Origin: Euperipatoides rowelli
Taxonomy: Eukaryota > Onychophora > Udeonychophora > Euonychophora > Peripatopsidae
Direction: 5' to 3' (one strand)
Length of the DNA stretch: 20,870 bases
Assembly (NCBI GenBank): GCA_003024985.2
Contig: PXIH01S0007257.1
A program made the translations under genes and the position numbers. Below are positions 1 through 9,029 of this stretch, one piece after another; the stretch's first letter is position 1, and every line of letters begins with the position of its first letter. Under the pieces are notes generated by a model. The model made no database searches. It was not told the origin of the DNA and saw only the letters and a program-made list of their open reading frames with translations.

Positions 1-59
1 CCGGGGGGCCCCATTTTTTTTTTGTGCCCAGGGCCCCATGATGTCTAAATTCGCCCCTG
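1..59 (-). mobile_element. Possible terminal fragment of a hAT-like element
   Basis: Read on the minus strand from 59, the sequence begins CAGGGGCGAATTTAGA and continues into GGGGCCC-rich DNA. CAGGGGCG-type termini are common on non-autonomous hAT elements. Only one end is in the window, so no second terminus or target duplication can be checked. Confidence 0.3.
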
Positions 60-62
60 CTA

Positions 63-546
63 TAGTCAAAATAAGAAAATTATGGAGAGGAAGTAGTGCC
101 TAGATAAATATTTGCCAGATAAGTCATATTTTGCACACCTAATTTTCAATAAAGTTTATTTTCTTCCATTTTGGATTTTGATTGTTACAATGCATTGTGG
201 GTATGTATCCGGATCCCGATCCTGTTTCTCGGAGAAGTAAGAGATGTCTCTGAGCTGGCTCTGATTTAATTAACATCTGCATAGCTTCATGCTCAGAGTT
301 AATTAACATCCGGCTTTTTTAGATTCAGAGCGAGCTCTGTAGCTCGGAGATGTTTCCGAGAAAATTAACATACACAGCCTAAGTAAAAGCATTGGGATTC
401 AGAGCATACCCACAATGCATCGCAACACAATCAAAATCCAAAATGGAAGAAAATAACAATTGATTTTGCATGTGTCAAATATGATTTATCTGGTCTAATA
501 TTTATTTAGGCACTACTTCCTCTACATAATTTTCTTATTTTGACAA
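63..546. mobile_element. 484-bp MITE with about 142-bp terminal inverted repeats
   Basis: Positions 63-205 and 405-546 are long inverted repeats sharing TCAAAATAAGAAAATTATG, GAGGAAGTAGTGCCTA, TTTTCTTCCATTTTGGATTT and GCATTGTGGGTATG, with only scattered mismatches and small indels. A TA dinucleotide flanks each end (61-62 and 547-548), as expected for a Tc1/mariner-type target. No transposase is present. The central about 200 bp holds shorter GAGCTC- and TTAATTAACATC-containing repeats. It lies in an intron of the minus-strand gene, so the transcript would contain a long foldback. Confidence 0.8.
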
Positions 547-632
547 TACGTGATCTTTAATAATGGCAGTGACTATTTTTTAAATGATGAAAAATTGTTT
601 TCATTCAATGAGATACTGTAGTATTAGCTACC

Positions 633-720
633 GTCTGTCTCGGTGGCACAGACAGCAAGAATGTTGACTGTAAAATGGATTTTACCCAGACATCACATGT
701 TCAAATCCTGGCATGGGCAT
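633..720 (+). repeat. Possible decayed tRNA-derived SINE fragment
   Basis: TGGCACAGACAG (644-655) resembles a Pol III A box and GTTCAAATCC (699-709 region) fits a B box. The arms cannot be folded into a sound cloverleaf, so this is not a tRNA gene. It is at best a degraded SINE head. Confidence 0.3.
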
Positions 721-1085
721 GATTGTTTTTTTTCTGTCTGACAAGAGACCTTTAAAAGCGCCATCTAGTGACAGCTTAGCTTAAATTAGGCTTTTTTTTA
801 ATTTTTTTTCGTCTCCATCTTTTCCTATGTTAGCACAACTTAATAATCTCTGACTATTTCGCTCTGTGACGTGTACAACTAATCGGAGCTCAAAACATAG
901 AAGATCCATATTTTTGAAAATAGTTACAAACTTCACAAGTAAAAATACATTTCAATGTTCACTATTTTCTTTTATTTTTCCTTTCTCACCCTTTAGAAAC
1001 TAATGGCTTCTATTTTTCTTTGTGAAAAAAGAACGGTGTAATTATTTTCGGTAGATTTAAAAAAAAAAAAAAAACCTGCACTTAC

Positions 1086-1287
1086 CATGTTCTGCTTTTG
1101 CGACATCAAAGAAAAATGTGAATCGTGAGATTCAAGAACATGCATCTCCAAAAGATGATTGGAAGGAAAACTTCGTCGACAATTTTGACAGGTATGTCGA
1201 TGGCAGGTAACATAATGTGCTTCATAGTTCTGAAGGAGATTAAATTTTTCGCGGCAACCCCAAATATTACAATCAAATTCCGGGAAA
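1086..1287 (-). CDS. ZNF511: ZNF511-like gene, exon with two C2H2 zinc fingers (residues 53-120)
   Basis: The exon is read from 1287 down to 1086. Upstream is a strong acceptor (a TTTTTTTTTTCTTAATAG run on the minus strand) and downstream a consensus donor ATG|GTAAGT. Finger 1 is C59-x4-C64-x12-H77-x4-H82. Finger 2 is C86-x2-C89-x12-H102-x4-H107, with the core CQNCRRSFPSNHLLEMHVLE. Order, spacing and flanking residues follow ZNF511, including the short gap between fingers and the segment ending in a Met codon just before where the vertebrate protein reaches its third finger. The exon ends in phase 0. The third finger and C-terminus are not in positions 1-1085 and must lie beyond the left edge, so the gene is partial here. 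No frameshift or internal stop is seen, so it looks functional. The protein may bind nucleic acid, which is family inference. Confidence 0.9.
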
Positions 1288-1595
1288 CTATTAAGAAAAA
1301 AAAAAGGAAATATAATTGTAAATTAATTTGTGAACACAAACAAATGCTTACCTAAAAAAATTACTTTGTTTTTGCTTTTTGGTAATAATTTAACCCAAAA
1401 GAAGTTATGCAAAAATTATGTAGACCTCAATTAATTACATAACTCTTTCCATATTACCTAATTCTTACAGAATTATGTGTGGTGTGGGTGTAAGTTTAAC
1501 CAAGCTTGGAAATCCTAGATTATTTTTTTAAAATAAATTTCTTCTCAGAGACTTCCATTACAGTATTTATTAACTCTAATATAGTCTTCAGTTTT

Positions 1596-1621
1596 ATATA
1601 TACAGTATATACTGTATATAT
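1596..1621. repeat. Perfect 26-bp palindrome
   Basis: Both strands read the same through ACAGTATATACTGT at the centre. It is built from the TACAGTATA word that recurs throughout the window. Confidence 0.8.
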
Positions 1622-2040
1622 TACATGCTCCATCTCTTCCATGATGAATCAGTCTTTTAATTAATATTGTAAGGACCTTAAATGTTGAGACCAATTCACA
1701 TCAGGGTAATTTCCCCAAGAACAAACTCTAAAAAAAAAAATATTTGGTCCTGCCAGTGGCTGGTCCTCGACCCCCCTCCCCCCTCGCATGTATATATTAT
1801 AAGGAGCTCCCAAATAAAGAGTGTGTTGTTTTATTTTATTTTATTAATTGATTAGTGTTTTCAAGGGGTATCTGAGTTATTTCAGGATATACTGTAAATT
1901 ATTTTCTTAATACGGCATTCATGTGGGATTACCACTGTAAATGTTGTATTAAAACGAGGCGGCAGTTCGTTGAATTTAATTATCTCCTGAAATATTCAAA
2001 ATCGCTTGAACACGCTAATTAATTATGCATTCTTGTTAAT

Positions 2041-2088
2041 TTGTATGTACGCTCTCTCCAGTCTATAAAGGAGAGAACGTTCATACAA
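2041..2088. repeat. Stem-loop with 19-bp arms
   Basis: Arms TTGTATGTACGCTCTCTCC (2041-2059) and its near reverse complement at 2070-2088 match at 17 of 19 positions around a 10-nt A+T-rich loop. It is probably the foldback core of a small transposon. A CCCTCTAGTGAC word follows at about 2123, similar to CCATCTAGTGAC near 761. Confidence 0.75.
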
Positions 2089-3583
2089 ACAATTGCTATT
2101 TGATCGCATATTAGAGGGTGCTGCCCTCTAGTGACCAATTATCTGGTTTTTAGTTTATGCTTTACAATAGAACCCAGCAATTAAAATCACTTTTTCCTGA
2201 CAGTTTTGTTCCGGAGTATTCTTTTGTTTACGGCCGCACAATGGTAATGATTTTGCTTCTGCAACCAAACGGAATCGCTATAATATCCTGTGCTTCGAAT
2301 GGTTGCCTCATGCCCATGTTTCCAGGACCAAGTATTTTTGTTTGGTAGAACTTTTCTTATTTTGGATGAATTTCTCCATCATTGTTGACGTGTGATAAGG
2401 AGCAAAGTAGGAATGCTCAATACTGTGAGATGACAAAACTTCAACTCCACAAATAACTGATTTTGTTAAAAGGAAATTCAGGGCTGAAATTATCTTCTGT
2501 ATTTAAAGTAAATGGTTTTATGATCGTAATTTCAAAACTATTTTGAATGTGAATCGATAGTAATTAAGAAGTTATGGTGATGAATGGTACAATTTATACC
2601 AATATTTAAATATTCTCAGTATTTTTCAGGTGAAGACTAGGACATATTTAGTGAGGCAAAAAGTGTGGTGAAATTGTTGCAAAATTTTTATCAATATTTG
2701 TCATCACTATCAATATTTTGATAGATAATAGAAGTAGCTTTTGTATCAACCTTCTTATTTTTTTAATATGAGTTTAGTGTTATCTTAAAATTGTATTAAA
2801 ATCAAAATATTAATACCATCCCACCAAAAAAAAAAAAATTTTTTTAATCCCATTAATTTTTTTTTTTTAAATACAATGCATAGGCTACATTGTATTTTAC
2901 TTTATTATCAACTGTACAGAATACATCTGGTTCAAAACTCAATATGAGACAAGGTATTTTCATCAACTTTTACTTTAATGACATCAGAAAGAAGTTGGTG
3001 TTAATCATCTAAAAAATTTTTTTTGCCTATAAATCATGATTACTATATGTTCTTCAGGAACCATTTAGTTTTAGTATGTTTTTTTTTTTTCGTTGCAAGA
3101 ATTAAAACAATATTCATATTTCACAATCCGGCAACTGAAATACGAGCCCTGGTAACCACTCTATTAGTTATGTTTCAGGGTCAACAACGATAAACAATAT
3201 CACTTGAGAAAATATGGGAGGGGGCTAGAATGTGATGATGGGGATGGGGTGAGGGTTTGAAATGTAATAACACAGAACTTTTAAAAAAAAAAAAAAATAT
3301 ATGTGTTTACGTTAAATTAAATAGTCATAACCCAGTTTGAGTACGGACATACAGTATTTACAATAGTACAATATCTCTGTTCACGTGCACTTGCTCCGTA
3401 AGAACGGGCACTTAAAAAATATTTCATATAATAGTTTAGGTTTAAAAAATAATTAATTAGCAACTATAAAAAAAAAAAATCACAATTTAGTCTAGTAAAG
3501 ACAAAAACTACAATTTATTGAATACCCTGATCGATACATATTCACGTGTAAGGATCCCAGATTAAAATATATAGGCTATATTA

Positions 3584-3611
3584 TAATAATTCTGCTTACA
3601 CAGAATTATTA
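3584..3611. repeat. Perfect 11-bp-arm hairpin
   Basis: TAATAATTCTG (3584-3594), a 6-nt loop CTTACA, and CAGAATTATTA (3601-3611). Intronic; no function evident. Confidence 0.75.
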
Positions 3612-4569
3612 CAGGGTGACAAAGCAAAAGAAACAGTGAGAAACAAAGCTGGCAGGTAAAACAATATTTATTTTCTGTACTACTTGAAAATAAAATAATA
3701 AGTCCACCATAAAATAAGTGATGGACGGCCAGCTTCCTAGAGGGTTCACTCCCCTCCAACTTACAGTAGGAAAAATGAAAGGGCTCCCTCTAAAATGCGA
3801 ACAAGCACTGTTTGTATGGATGATCTCCGTTTTATACTACGGGAAGATCGCACACAAAAATTAATTCAAGTGAATAATTAATTAATTACCACGTTCAAAT
3901 GAGTTTGAATATTTCAATATACAGTATAATTAGATTCAGCAATTTACCAAAGTGCTTTAATACAATATTAACGAATGCAAATACCGAATTAAGAAAATAA
4001 TTATACCTTGAAATAATCTCAGCTGTCATTTGAAAATAACAATTAATAAACAATAAACAAACAAATATGATTTGTCATAATATTTAGGGGGGGGGGGAGA
4101 TTAAAAAAAAGATTAGTTTCTGGTAGCTGTTAGCAGCGTCAATCTCAATTTCGTTTATTTATTTTTAATTATATACGGAGTATCGTGAGACCCGCACAAC
4201 AGGAAACACCAATATGAGTGTAGAGGCTACTATTCTAGCTACCATAAGAAGAATTTACCGCATTTTTTTTCCTGCAATGGGGAATTAAAATCAAAATACA
4301 AATTAAGAGTCTAATTTGTATTTTGAAAAGAATAAGCCCACAAACAGCATAGGAGGTTGAAGATAAAAAATAATATATTCGGAGCTGTGCGCTTGCGCCA
4401 GCCAATAACATGGTTAAAATAGTAAGCTATGTAAGTTTTAAAGTTTTTATTACTTTAATTTTAATATTGGTGATTGAACAACATATTTATTGGTTAAAAT
4501 TCTATTTCAGTCATTAATGTTGAAGATAAAGCTATAATTTCATTTTTGAAAAGAAAAGTATTGGGTTAC

Positions 4570-4727
4570 CTTGTATGCAAAAAGTTTTCACCGTCCAGCT
4601 CAGCAGTTAACTGTTTTATCGTCAAGCTACATTCTACGTCACCATCTTCAAAGAATTCATCTTCAGGTGAAAGTCTACGTTTTTCGGGGCAGTACGCCCA
4701 GGGAACACTAATCAACACACTTGCCAT
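4570..4727 (-). CDS. ZNF511: ZNF511-like zinc-finger gene, start-codon exon (52 codons plus 2 nt)
   Basis: Read on the minus strand, this exon starts at ATG 4727 and codes residues 1-52 plus two bases of codon 53. Residues 24-31 (EFFEDGDV) match the conserved N-terminal FFEDGDV block of animal ZNF511 as I recall it. The start is well supported: the acceptor (T-rich tract then AG at 4738-4737) is followed by TGTTAGATC, which puts a TAG in frame just before the ATG, and the ATG context (A at -3, G at +4) is strong. The donor is AAG|GTAAC at 4570/4569. The two leftover bases (AG) join the first base (T) of the exon at 1287 to give Ser53, so the next coding exon is about 3.3 kb away. ZNF511 is a poorly characterised nuclear C2H2 protein; no specific role is claimed. 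Confidence 0.85.
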
Positions 4728-5308
4728 GATCTAACACTAAAAAAAAAATTAAATTATAAATAGGCCTAAATGTTTAAAATGCCAATCAACAATTTTCAAA
4801 TATTCTTAACCACATTTAATCTTAATAAAGGTCACATTTTACTGAAATCTTCCAATTCCACTCACGGTAATCAAGATTATAGCGTAAAAAAAAAAACATA
4901 GATTGTGGAGAATATGGTTTGCAAAAGTTTATAATAATTAAAAAAAGTCCACACTTACCGCTTGCCACCACCAGCCTAAGAACGGTTCTATTCTTATAGA
5001 TTATCTTTCTTTTTTTTTAAAAAATCTTATGTAATATCAAAAAGCTATGAGCTTAATAAGACACCAAATAATAAATACAACTGTTGCAAATAAAAATAGC
5101 TAGCTACATCTTTATTATTCATTATCTAGTATAGGACTATAGCCTATAGCCAGTAAAATAACAACATAGCATGACTTTCATCCAAATATACTCTAGTCTT
5201 ACAGGTCTCTTGTTAATAGTGTAAAAGTAAGATTCAAAATAAAGTAAATAAGTGTACAATTTAAAATCTACGTAAAAAGGAAAAAAGAAAGAAAATATAA
5301 CTCTAAAT

Positions 5309-5420
5309 AAGGGGTTCTTAACTATGTGCCCGTCGACCAATTTGTGGGTGCCAGCCGTTGTTCGACCAGGAAACAAAAGCTTGTCCGTGTTAACTTGGCA
5401 GCGCCTGTATCCCATTTATT
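5309..5420 (+). mobile_element. Possible hAT-type repeat fragment
   Basis: AAGGGGTTCTTAACTATGTG followed by GTCGACCAA resembles the CAGGGGTTCTTAACC-type terminus of non-autonomous hAT elements. This G+C-richer island explains the start of a long open frame on the minus strand (5137-5415), which otherwise looks non-coding. No matching terminus or target duplication was found. Confidence 0.3.
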
Positions 5421-5534
5421 TACATTGTTGAGTGGTTAGGCAACCAATTTTAGGCAGTTGTTTTCTTGTAAATCGACTCGAGTCGAACAACCTCTTAATT
5501 GGCCCTATTAGCATTGCTTTAGTTTTGTCGGTGC

Positions 5535-5577
5535 TTAACTCCAACTACCCCAGGACTGTGGGGTGGTTGGAGTTTAA
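5535..5577. repeat. Stem-loop with 18-19-nt arms
   Basis: TTAACTCCAACTACCCCA (5535-5552) pairs with TGGGGTGGTTGGAGTTTAA (5559-5577), with one bulge and one mismatch or wobble, around the 6-nt loop GGACTG. It lies in the 5'UTR intron of the ZNF511-like gene. Confidence 0.75.
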
Positions 5578-5828
5578 TACTGATAAATCAATGATTTAGC
5601 TAGAAGCCTATCCTATATATTTAAGAATGTTGTTGATTTTATAATAGGTCTATATATCCATTACCTAATGCACAAAAATATAACTCCACAAAGCGTTAAC
5701 GATATATCTATTGAATCATCGTTAATTAACTTACCACTTAATATACTGTTTCATTCTTTCAGCAAATCTCTTAAATACAAAAAAAATTTCTTGAACAATT
5801 AAGTTATTCAAACCAGGCAAGTGGCTTT

Positions 5829-6318
5829 AATTCTGGGACTTTATATTCAGAGGGATATGAAATGGCATACGCATGTTAATCATATCGTTACTAAAGCTAA
5901 TAAAAGAATGATCATTTTGTATAGACTTAAACAATATGGTGCAGATATTTCCATCTTAATGCAGCTTATAAGGTGTTTAATAGACCCCTTTTCTTGAGTA
6001 TTGTTGTCCAGTCTGGTCTACTGCATTAACTGTTGGACAGATCTGATAGTGAGCAGGTTCAAAAAAGTGTTTTTAAAAATAATTGGTAGTAATTTTGGAC
6101 ATTATCAATTGGTTTTATCCACATTAAATATTCAAGTCTTAATGCATACGTTTGCTTCCCTCCTTTTTTGAGAAATTCTCTCAATTTTGCTTCCCTACTA
6201 ATGATGATAGTTCAGGTAAAGTTACTAGAAATTTCATTTCCCATATATACTGTAGGTACTTAAAATCTCCTTTAATTTCTATGTTTAAAATGCTTAAAGA
6301 AAATGTAGGGTATTATTG

Positions 6319-6320
<2 letters not shown>
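5829..6320 (+). pseudogene. Decayed non-LTR (LINE) reverse transcriptase, C-terminal part
   Basis: Read on the plus strand, the first frame gives LGLYIQRDMKWHTHV and then a K/R-rich segment ending in YRLKQYG, as after the catalytic core of CR1/Jockey-like reverse transcriptases. After a one-base shift comes LEYCCPVWSTAL (about 5993-6030), a hallmark of the LINE thumb region. Stops follow (TGA, TAG, TGA near 6045-6055). A further shift gives VQKSVFK and the C-terminal segment inside the open frame at 6152-6343. At least two frameshifts and several stops show it is dead. The upstream catalytic YxDD part and any endonuclease are absent, consistent with a 5'-truncated insertion. The subfamily cannot be set from this fragment. 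Confidence 0.75.
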
Positions 6321-6349
<29 letters not shown>

Positions 6350-6913
6350 GTTGTAAATTTCTTCTAAATTACTGTAACTAATAATGGTCCACATCCTTTG
6401 GGAATTAGCCAGAACCTGTCACTAACGTTTTCTATATACTGTATTTCTTATTATTAAACTGATTTATTTATTAAAATTAGCTGCTGGACTATCACAAGTC
6501 CATTGTTACATAGTTAAAATTAAATAACAAAGTACTGTAAATAAAAAATAAATCTAAAATAAAAATTTAAATAAAAATACAAAAGTACATGTTCAGCTCA
6601 TACTAGCTATTCAATTAAAATGTGGTTTACTCTCAGCAACACACATTTTGTATTCAATAGACTATTTGATTAATTCCTTTTTCATATTTAGTTAATTTTG
6701 ACTCTTTTTTATTGTTTTCTTCGTGTAAAAGCAGTTTTGCTTAAAACATAAACAGAAAATGAATAACACTGCAGTACCTGTAAATAATAAATATTGTACT
6801 GTACACAGTACAAACATAAATATATTATCATTTTAGGATTCAAGAATTTTAAATAAGCATTTCTAAAAACGACAGATCATGATTATTTTCCTCAAAAGAA
6901 ATTAATAGCTTAC

Positions 6914-6975
6914 CTACTTTCAGTATTCAGCACAACAAAATTTAGCGAAAACCTTATGCAAGCCGCCATCTTAAA
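6914..6975 (-). other. ZNF511: Non-coding first exon of the ZNF511-like gene, with an overlapping upstream ORF
   Basis: On the minus strand a good donor, AG|GTAAGC, lies at 6914/6913. It pairs naturally with the acceptor at 4738-4737, giving a 2.2-kb 5'UTR intron (4737-6913). The exon begins near AAGATGGCGGC (6972-6962), a motif typical of transcription-start regions; the exact 5' end is not visible and 6975 is approximate. The ATG in that motif (6969) has strong context but is out of frame with the zinc-finger ORF. After splicing it reads 26 codons and stops at TGA 4714-4712, past the main ATG. If transcription starts upstream of 6969, this upstream ORF would overlap the main start and could reduce its translation. 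The exon call rests on splice signals and promoter motifs only. Confidence 0.6.
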
Positions 6976-7372
6976 GAAAAAAGTATTATGAATTTTGATT
7001 GGTAGTTCTTCCGATGGATGATAAAAGTGTTTTTGATTGGTTAAAACACAAACCAATCATATGTGGCTTCATTTTCAGTCCCGCCAAAATCATTTTATCA
7101 ATTTCTTTTTTTTTTTTTCTTTTTTACCTCCTGGCCCTTGCTAGAAGTTTTAGCCTATACTTTATTTTTTACAATTTTTTTAAACAATGCCTTTTCGAAA
7201 CTTTCTCGGTTATATTCATTTATTGATTGGGTATAACTTATAATATTTTAAGTTGCCAGACCAGGAAAATATATTTCAATATTAATTAGCCATATTTATT
7301 GTGAGTTATTATCTCCTTTTTGTACCATTTTTATTTTTTTAATTATTAATTCATTTAGTTTATACCGTCAAT
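6962..7372. promoter_or_regulatory. Bidirectional CCAAT/E2F/YY1-type promoter between the two host genes
   Basis: This roughly 400-bp interval separates two divergently oriented start regions. Visible motifs are GCCGCCATCTT (6962-6972, YY1 type, minus orientation AAGATGGCGGC), GATTGG (6997-7002), GATTGG (7035-7040), CCAATC (7053-7058) and CCCGCCAAAA (7080-7089, reverse complement TTTTGGCGGG, a near-ideal E2F/DP site). A TTCGAA at about 7193-7198 resembles a CHR-type element but is weak. Multiple CCAAT boxes beside an E2F site are the classic layout of cell-cycle-regulated promoters (NF-Y plus E2F/DREAM). That agrees with the CDK-type sites in the plus-strand product. The motifs are seen; the function is inferred. 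Confidence 0.6.
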
Positions 7373-7451
7373 ATGGCCACGTCGCCGAGACGGGCAACTA
7401 GATCAGCTTTGCAAGAAATTTCTCAAACCAGACTTCAATTTCAAACTCCAG
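7373..7451 (+). CDS. Unnamed Ser/Pro-rich basic protein, exon 1 (start codon, 26 codons plus 1 nt)
   Basis: The ATG at 7373 has strong context (A at -3, G at +4), and an in-frame TAA lies at 7340-7342. The exon codes MATSPRRATRSALQEISQTR followed by LQFQTP, then ends in CAG|GTAACA at 7451/7452. The N-terminus is basic with a full CDK-type site (Ser4-Pro-Arg-Arg) and a second Thr-Pro at residues 25-26. Local G+C is higher than in the surrounding intron. The single leftover G pairs with the first two bases (GT) of the exon at 19413 to make Gly27, so the intron is about 12 kb long and full of transposons. I do not recognise the family. The promoter motifs and phosphorylation-site pattern point to a nuclear, cell-cycle-linked protein. 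Confidence 0.7.
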
Positions 7452-8158
7452 GTAACAAAAAAAAAAAAAACTTTTTATAATATTTATTTTATTTTCTAAG
7501 GTAGAAAAAGTCCTGAAAGTTATTAAAATTCAAGATAGCCTATACATCAGTAAGTATAGATTGAAATTTGTATTATGCCGAAGATATTCTATAGAAAAAA
7601 TAAGTTTTTCTTATTTTTATTGTGTTGAGAATTGTTGCTTGAAATGTTTTCTATTGTTTCTTTAAACCTCTCCCATAAGCTTGTGGGACGGGGAGAATTT
7701 AAAGAGGAGAGAATTTTAAATACCAGTAACTAGGCTCATTTCAATATGAATGATAATTCGTTATAATGGCCAGGGCTAGAAGATTTAAAAAATATACATA
7801 GGTATCAAACATTTTGGATAAAATTTGGATAAAATATTCCCCCAAAAAGATTATCTTTTAATTTTTTATCCTAATTATTCAGTCTAGATTATTTTCAGTT
7901 TGTTTTACCTTTCTGTTAACCCTAAAGCAAATCTTGTGGGCAGACGTTATTCACAAAAGAAATACCAGAACATTACGACAAAATATTGTACCTATAATAT
8001 AGCAAATATAATTGAACTTTAAATGTTTGAATCTCATTTGGTTTATACCTAAACACATTTTTTTCTTAATAAAAAATAGAAATTATTAATGTACAGAGTA
8101 TAATGATATTTAGGCATAGGCCTAGTTCAAAATTGAAAAAAAAAAATAGAATTTAGAA

Positions 8159-8210
8159 TAGTCTACTACTTGGATATATCGCTGTATACGATAATATTCC
8201 AAGTAGTCTA
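8159..8210. repeat. Imperfect 22-23-nt-arm inverted repeat
   Basis: TAGTCTACTACTTGGATATATCG and the reverse complement of CGATAATATTCCAAGTAGTCTA pair closely with small indels around a short loop. TA-ended arms suggest a miniature foldback element. Confidence 0.6.
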
Positions 8211-8436
8211 ATATCCTGATGCTTTTTTTTTTTTTTTATTTGTTTTGTTTTTGTCACATTTTTATCAACTAATGAAATATATTATTGTATAGCCTACATT
8301 AACTTAATTATTTATTATTAAACCCACCTACTGTAAGTAGGGAAAGACAAGTGTTATTACATAAATGCAAAACTATAATATGACCAATGTTTATCCATAA
8401 GCAATAGTACTTTCCCTTTCTACACCAGGTTCAATA

Positions 8437-8636
8437 CTAATGGAAGTAATTTGCTTGACAATAGCTGGGGGACAATGCAAAGCAACATCTCTTATGAATT
8501 CTTATTTGAAAGCGATCCCAGGTCTTAAAATCCTTCACCACAAGGCATTTAGCTGATTTTGATGATAATTTTCCTGGGGATTCGGTACTTACAACTGGTC
8601 CATTGACATGAAAAACTCTAGCTGGTCTTGTACTGT
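8437..8636 (-). other. Unrecognised open stretch, possible coding remnant
   Basis: On the minus strand one frame is open for about 66 codons (TAG near 8440) without an ATG start, and another gives a protein-like segment at about 8427-8520 ([17 protein letters not shown]). The composition is more gene-like than the flanks, and it lies downstream of the BEL/Pao remnant in the same orientation. It could be 3' material of that element or another dead transposon. No family is recognised. Confidence 0.25.
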
Positions 8637-9029
8637 TGTTTTGACAAATAAATAAATTGCTTTGCTTTTATCCCTACAAATAAGATTGCACACTTTTTCT
8701 AGACTTGATATTCTAATAAGAGTAATTGGATGACTTCAGTTGGGGCTTTTTCTATGTTCTTCGAAATGAGACATTTATTATTTTAAAAAAATTGAAACGC
8801 TGTGAGCCAGATAGAAACATTTAGTTGTAGATCGCTACAGCGATAGCCTAGGCCTTACAACTGTGGTAGCTCAACAAAATTATGCAGTTCAAGCTGCTGC
8901 CTAACCATCCCGGTGTAGGATTATATATATTCTAAAACAGCAATAAACTGGTCAAACCGAGAAGAAAAAGTTGAGAATTTAAATGGCATCTGGCCTGTCT
9001 GCTCTGAATGGAAATGTCATTTACCTAAG

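Larger units (their letters stand above)
1288..4569 (-). other. Intron 2 of the ZNF511-like gene; no gene seen
   Basis: A 3.3-kb A+T-rich intron bounded by the donor at 4569 and the acceptor at 1288-1290. It holds several hairpins (listed separately), poly-A/poly-T tracts near 2825-2870 and 3280, and a G12 run near 4087. At 4386-4406 TGTGCGCTTGCGCC is followed by CCAAT, an NRF1-like patch. Around 2157-2348 the base composition is gene-like and several frames are open, but no splice signals or family resemblance were found. Confidence 0.65.
4737..6913 (-). other. 5'UTR intron of the ZNF511-like gene
   Basis: A 2.2-kb intron between the non-coding first exon and the start-codon exon. It contains a LINE fragment on the opposite strand (about 5829-6320), a possible hAT-like fragment (5309-5420), a stem-loop (5535-5577), a T22 run near 6320-6341 and a 20-bp palindrome at 6794-6813 (TTGTACTG, TACA, CAGTACAA). 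The rest is A+T-rich with no recognisable gene. Confidence 0.55.

Noticed and set aside
644-709. tRNA gene
   Set aside because: Only A- and B-box-like words are present; acceptor, anticodon and T stems do not pair.
1-1085. Third zinc-finger exon of the ZNF511-like gene
   Set aside because: No C2H2 pattern is found on the minus strand here; the region is MITE, SINE-like and A+T-rich DNA.
1106-1355. Open frames of 76-77 codons on both strands
   Set aside because: Shadows of the zinc-finger exon at 1086-1287; only its frame starting at 1286 gives C2H2 fingers.
4546-4734. 62-codon open frame on the plus strand
   Set aside because: Antisense shadow of the ZNF511-like start-codon exon, which has splice signals and family resemblance on the minus strand.
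5137-5415. 92-codon minus-strand frame
   Set aside because: Its first third is repeat-derived and the remainder is low-complexity A+T-rich translation.
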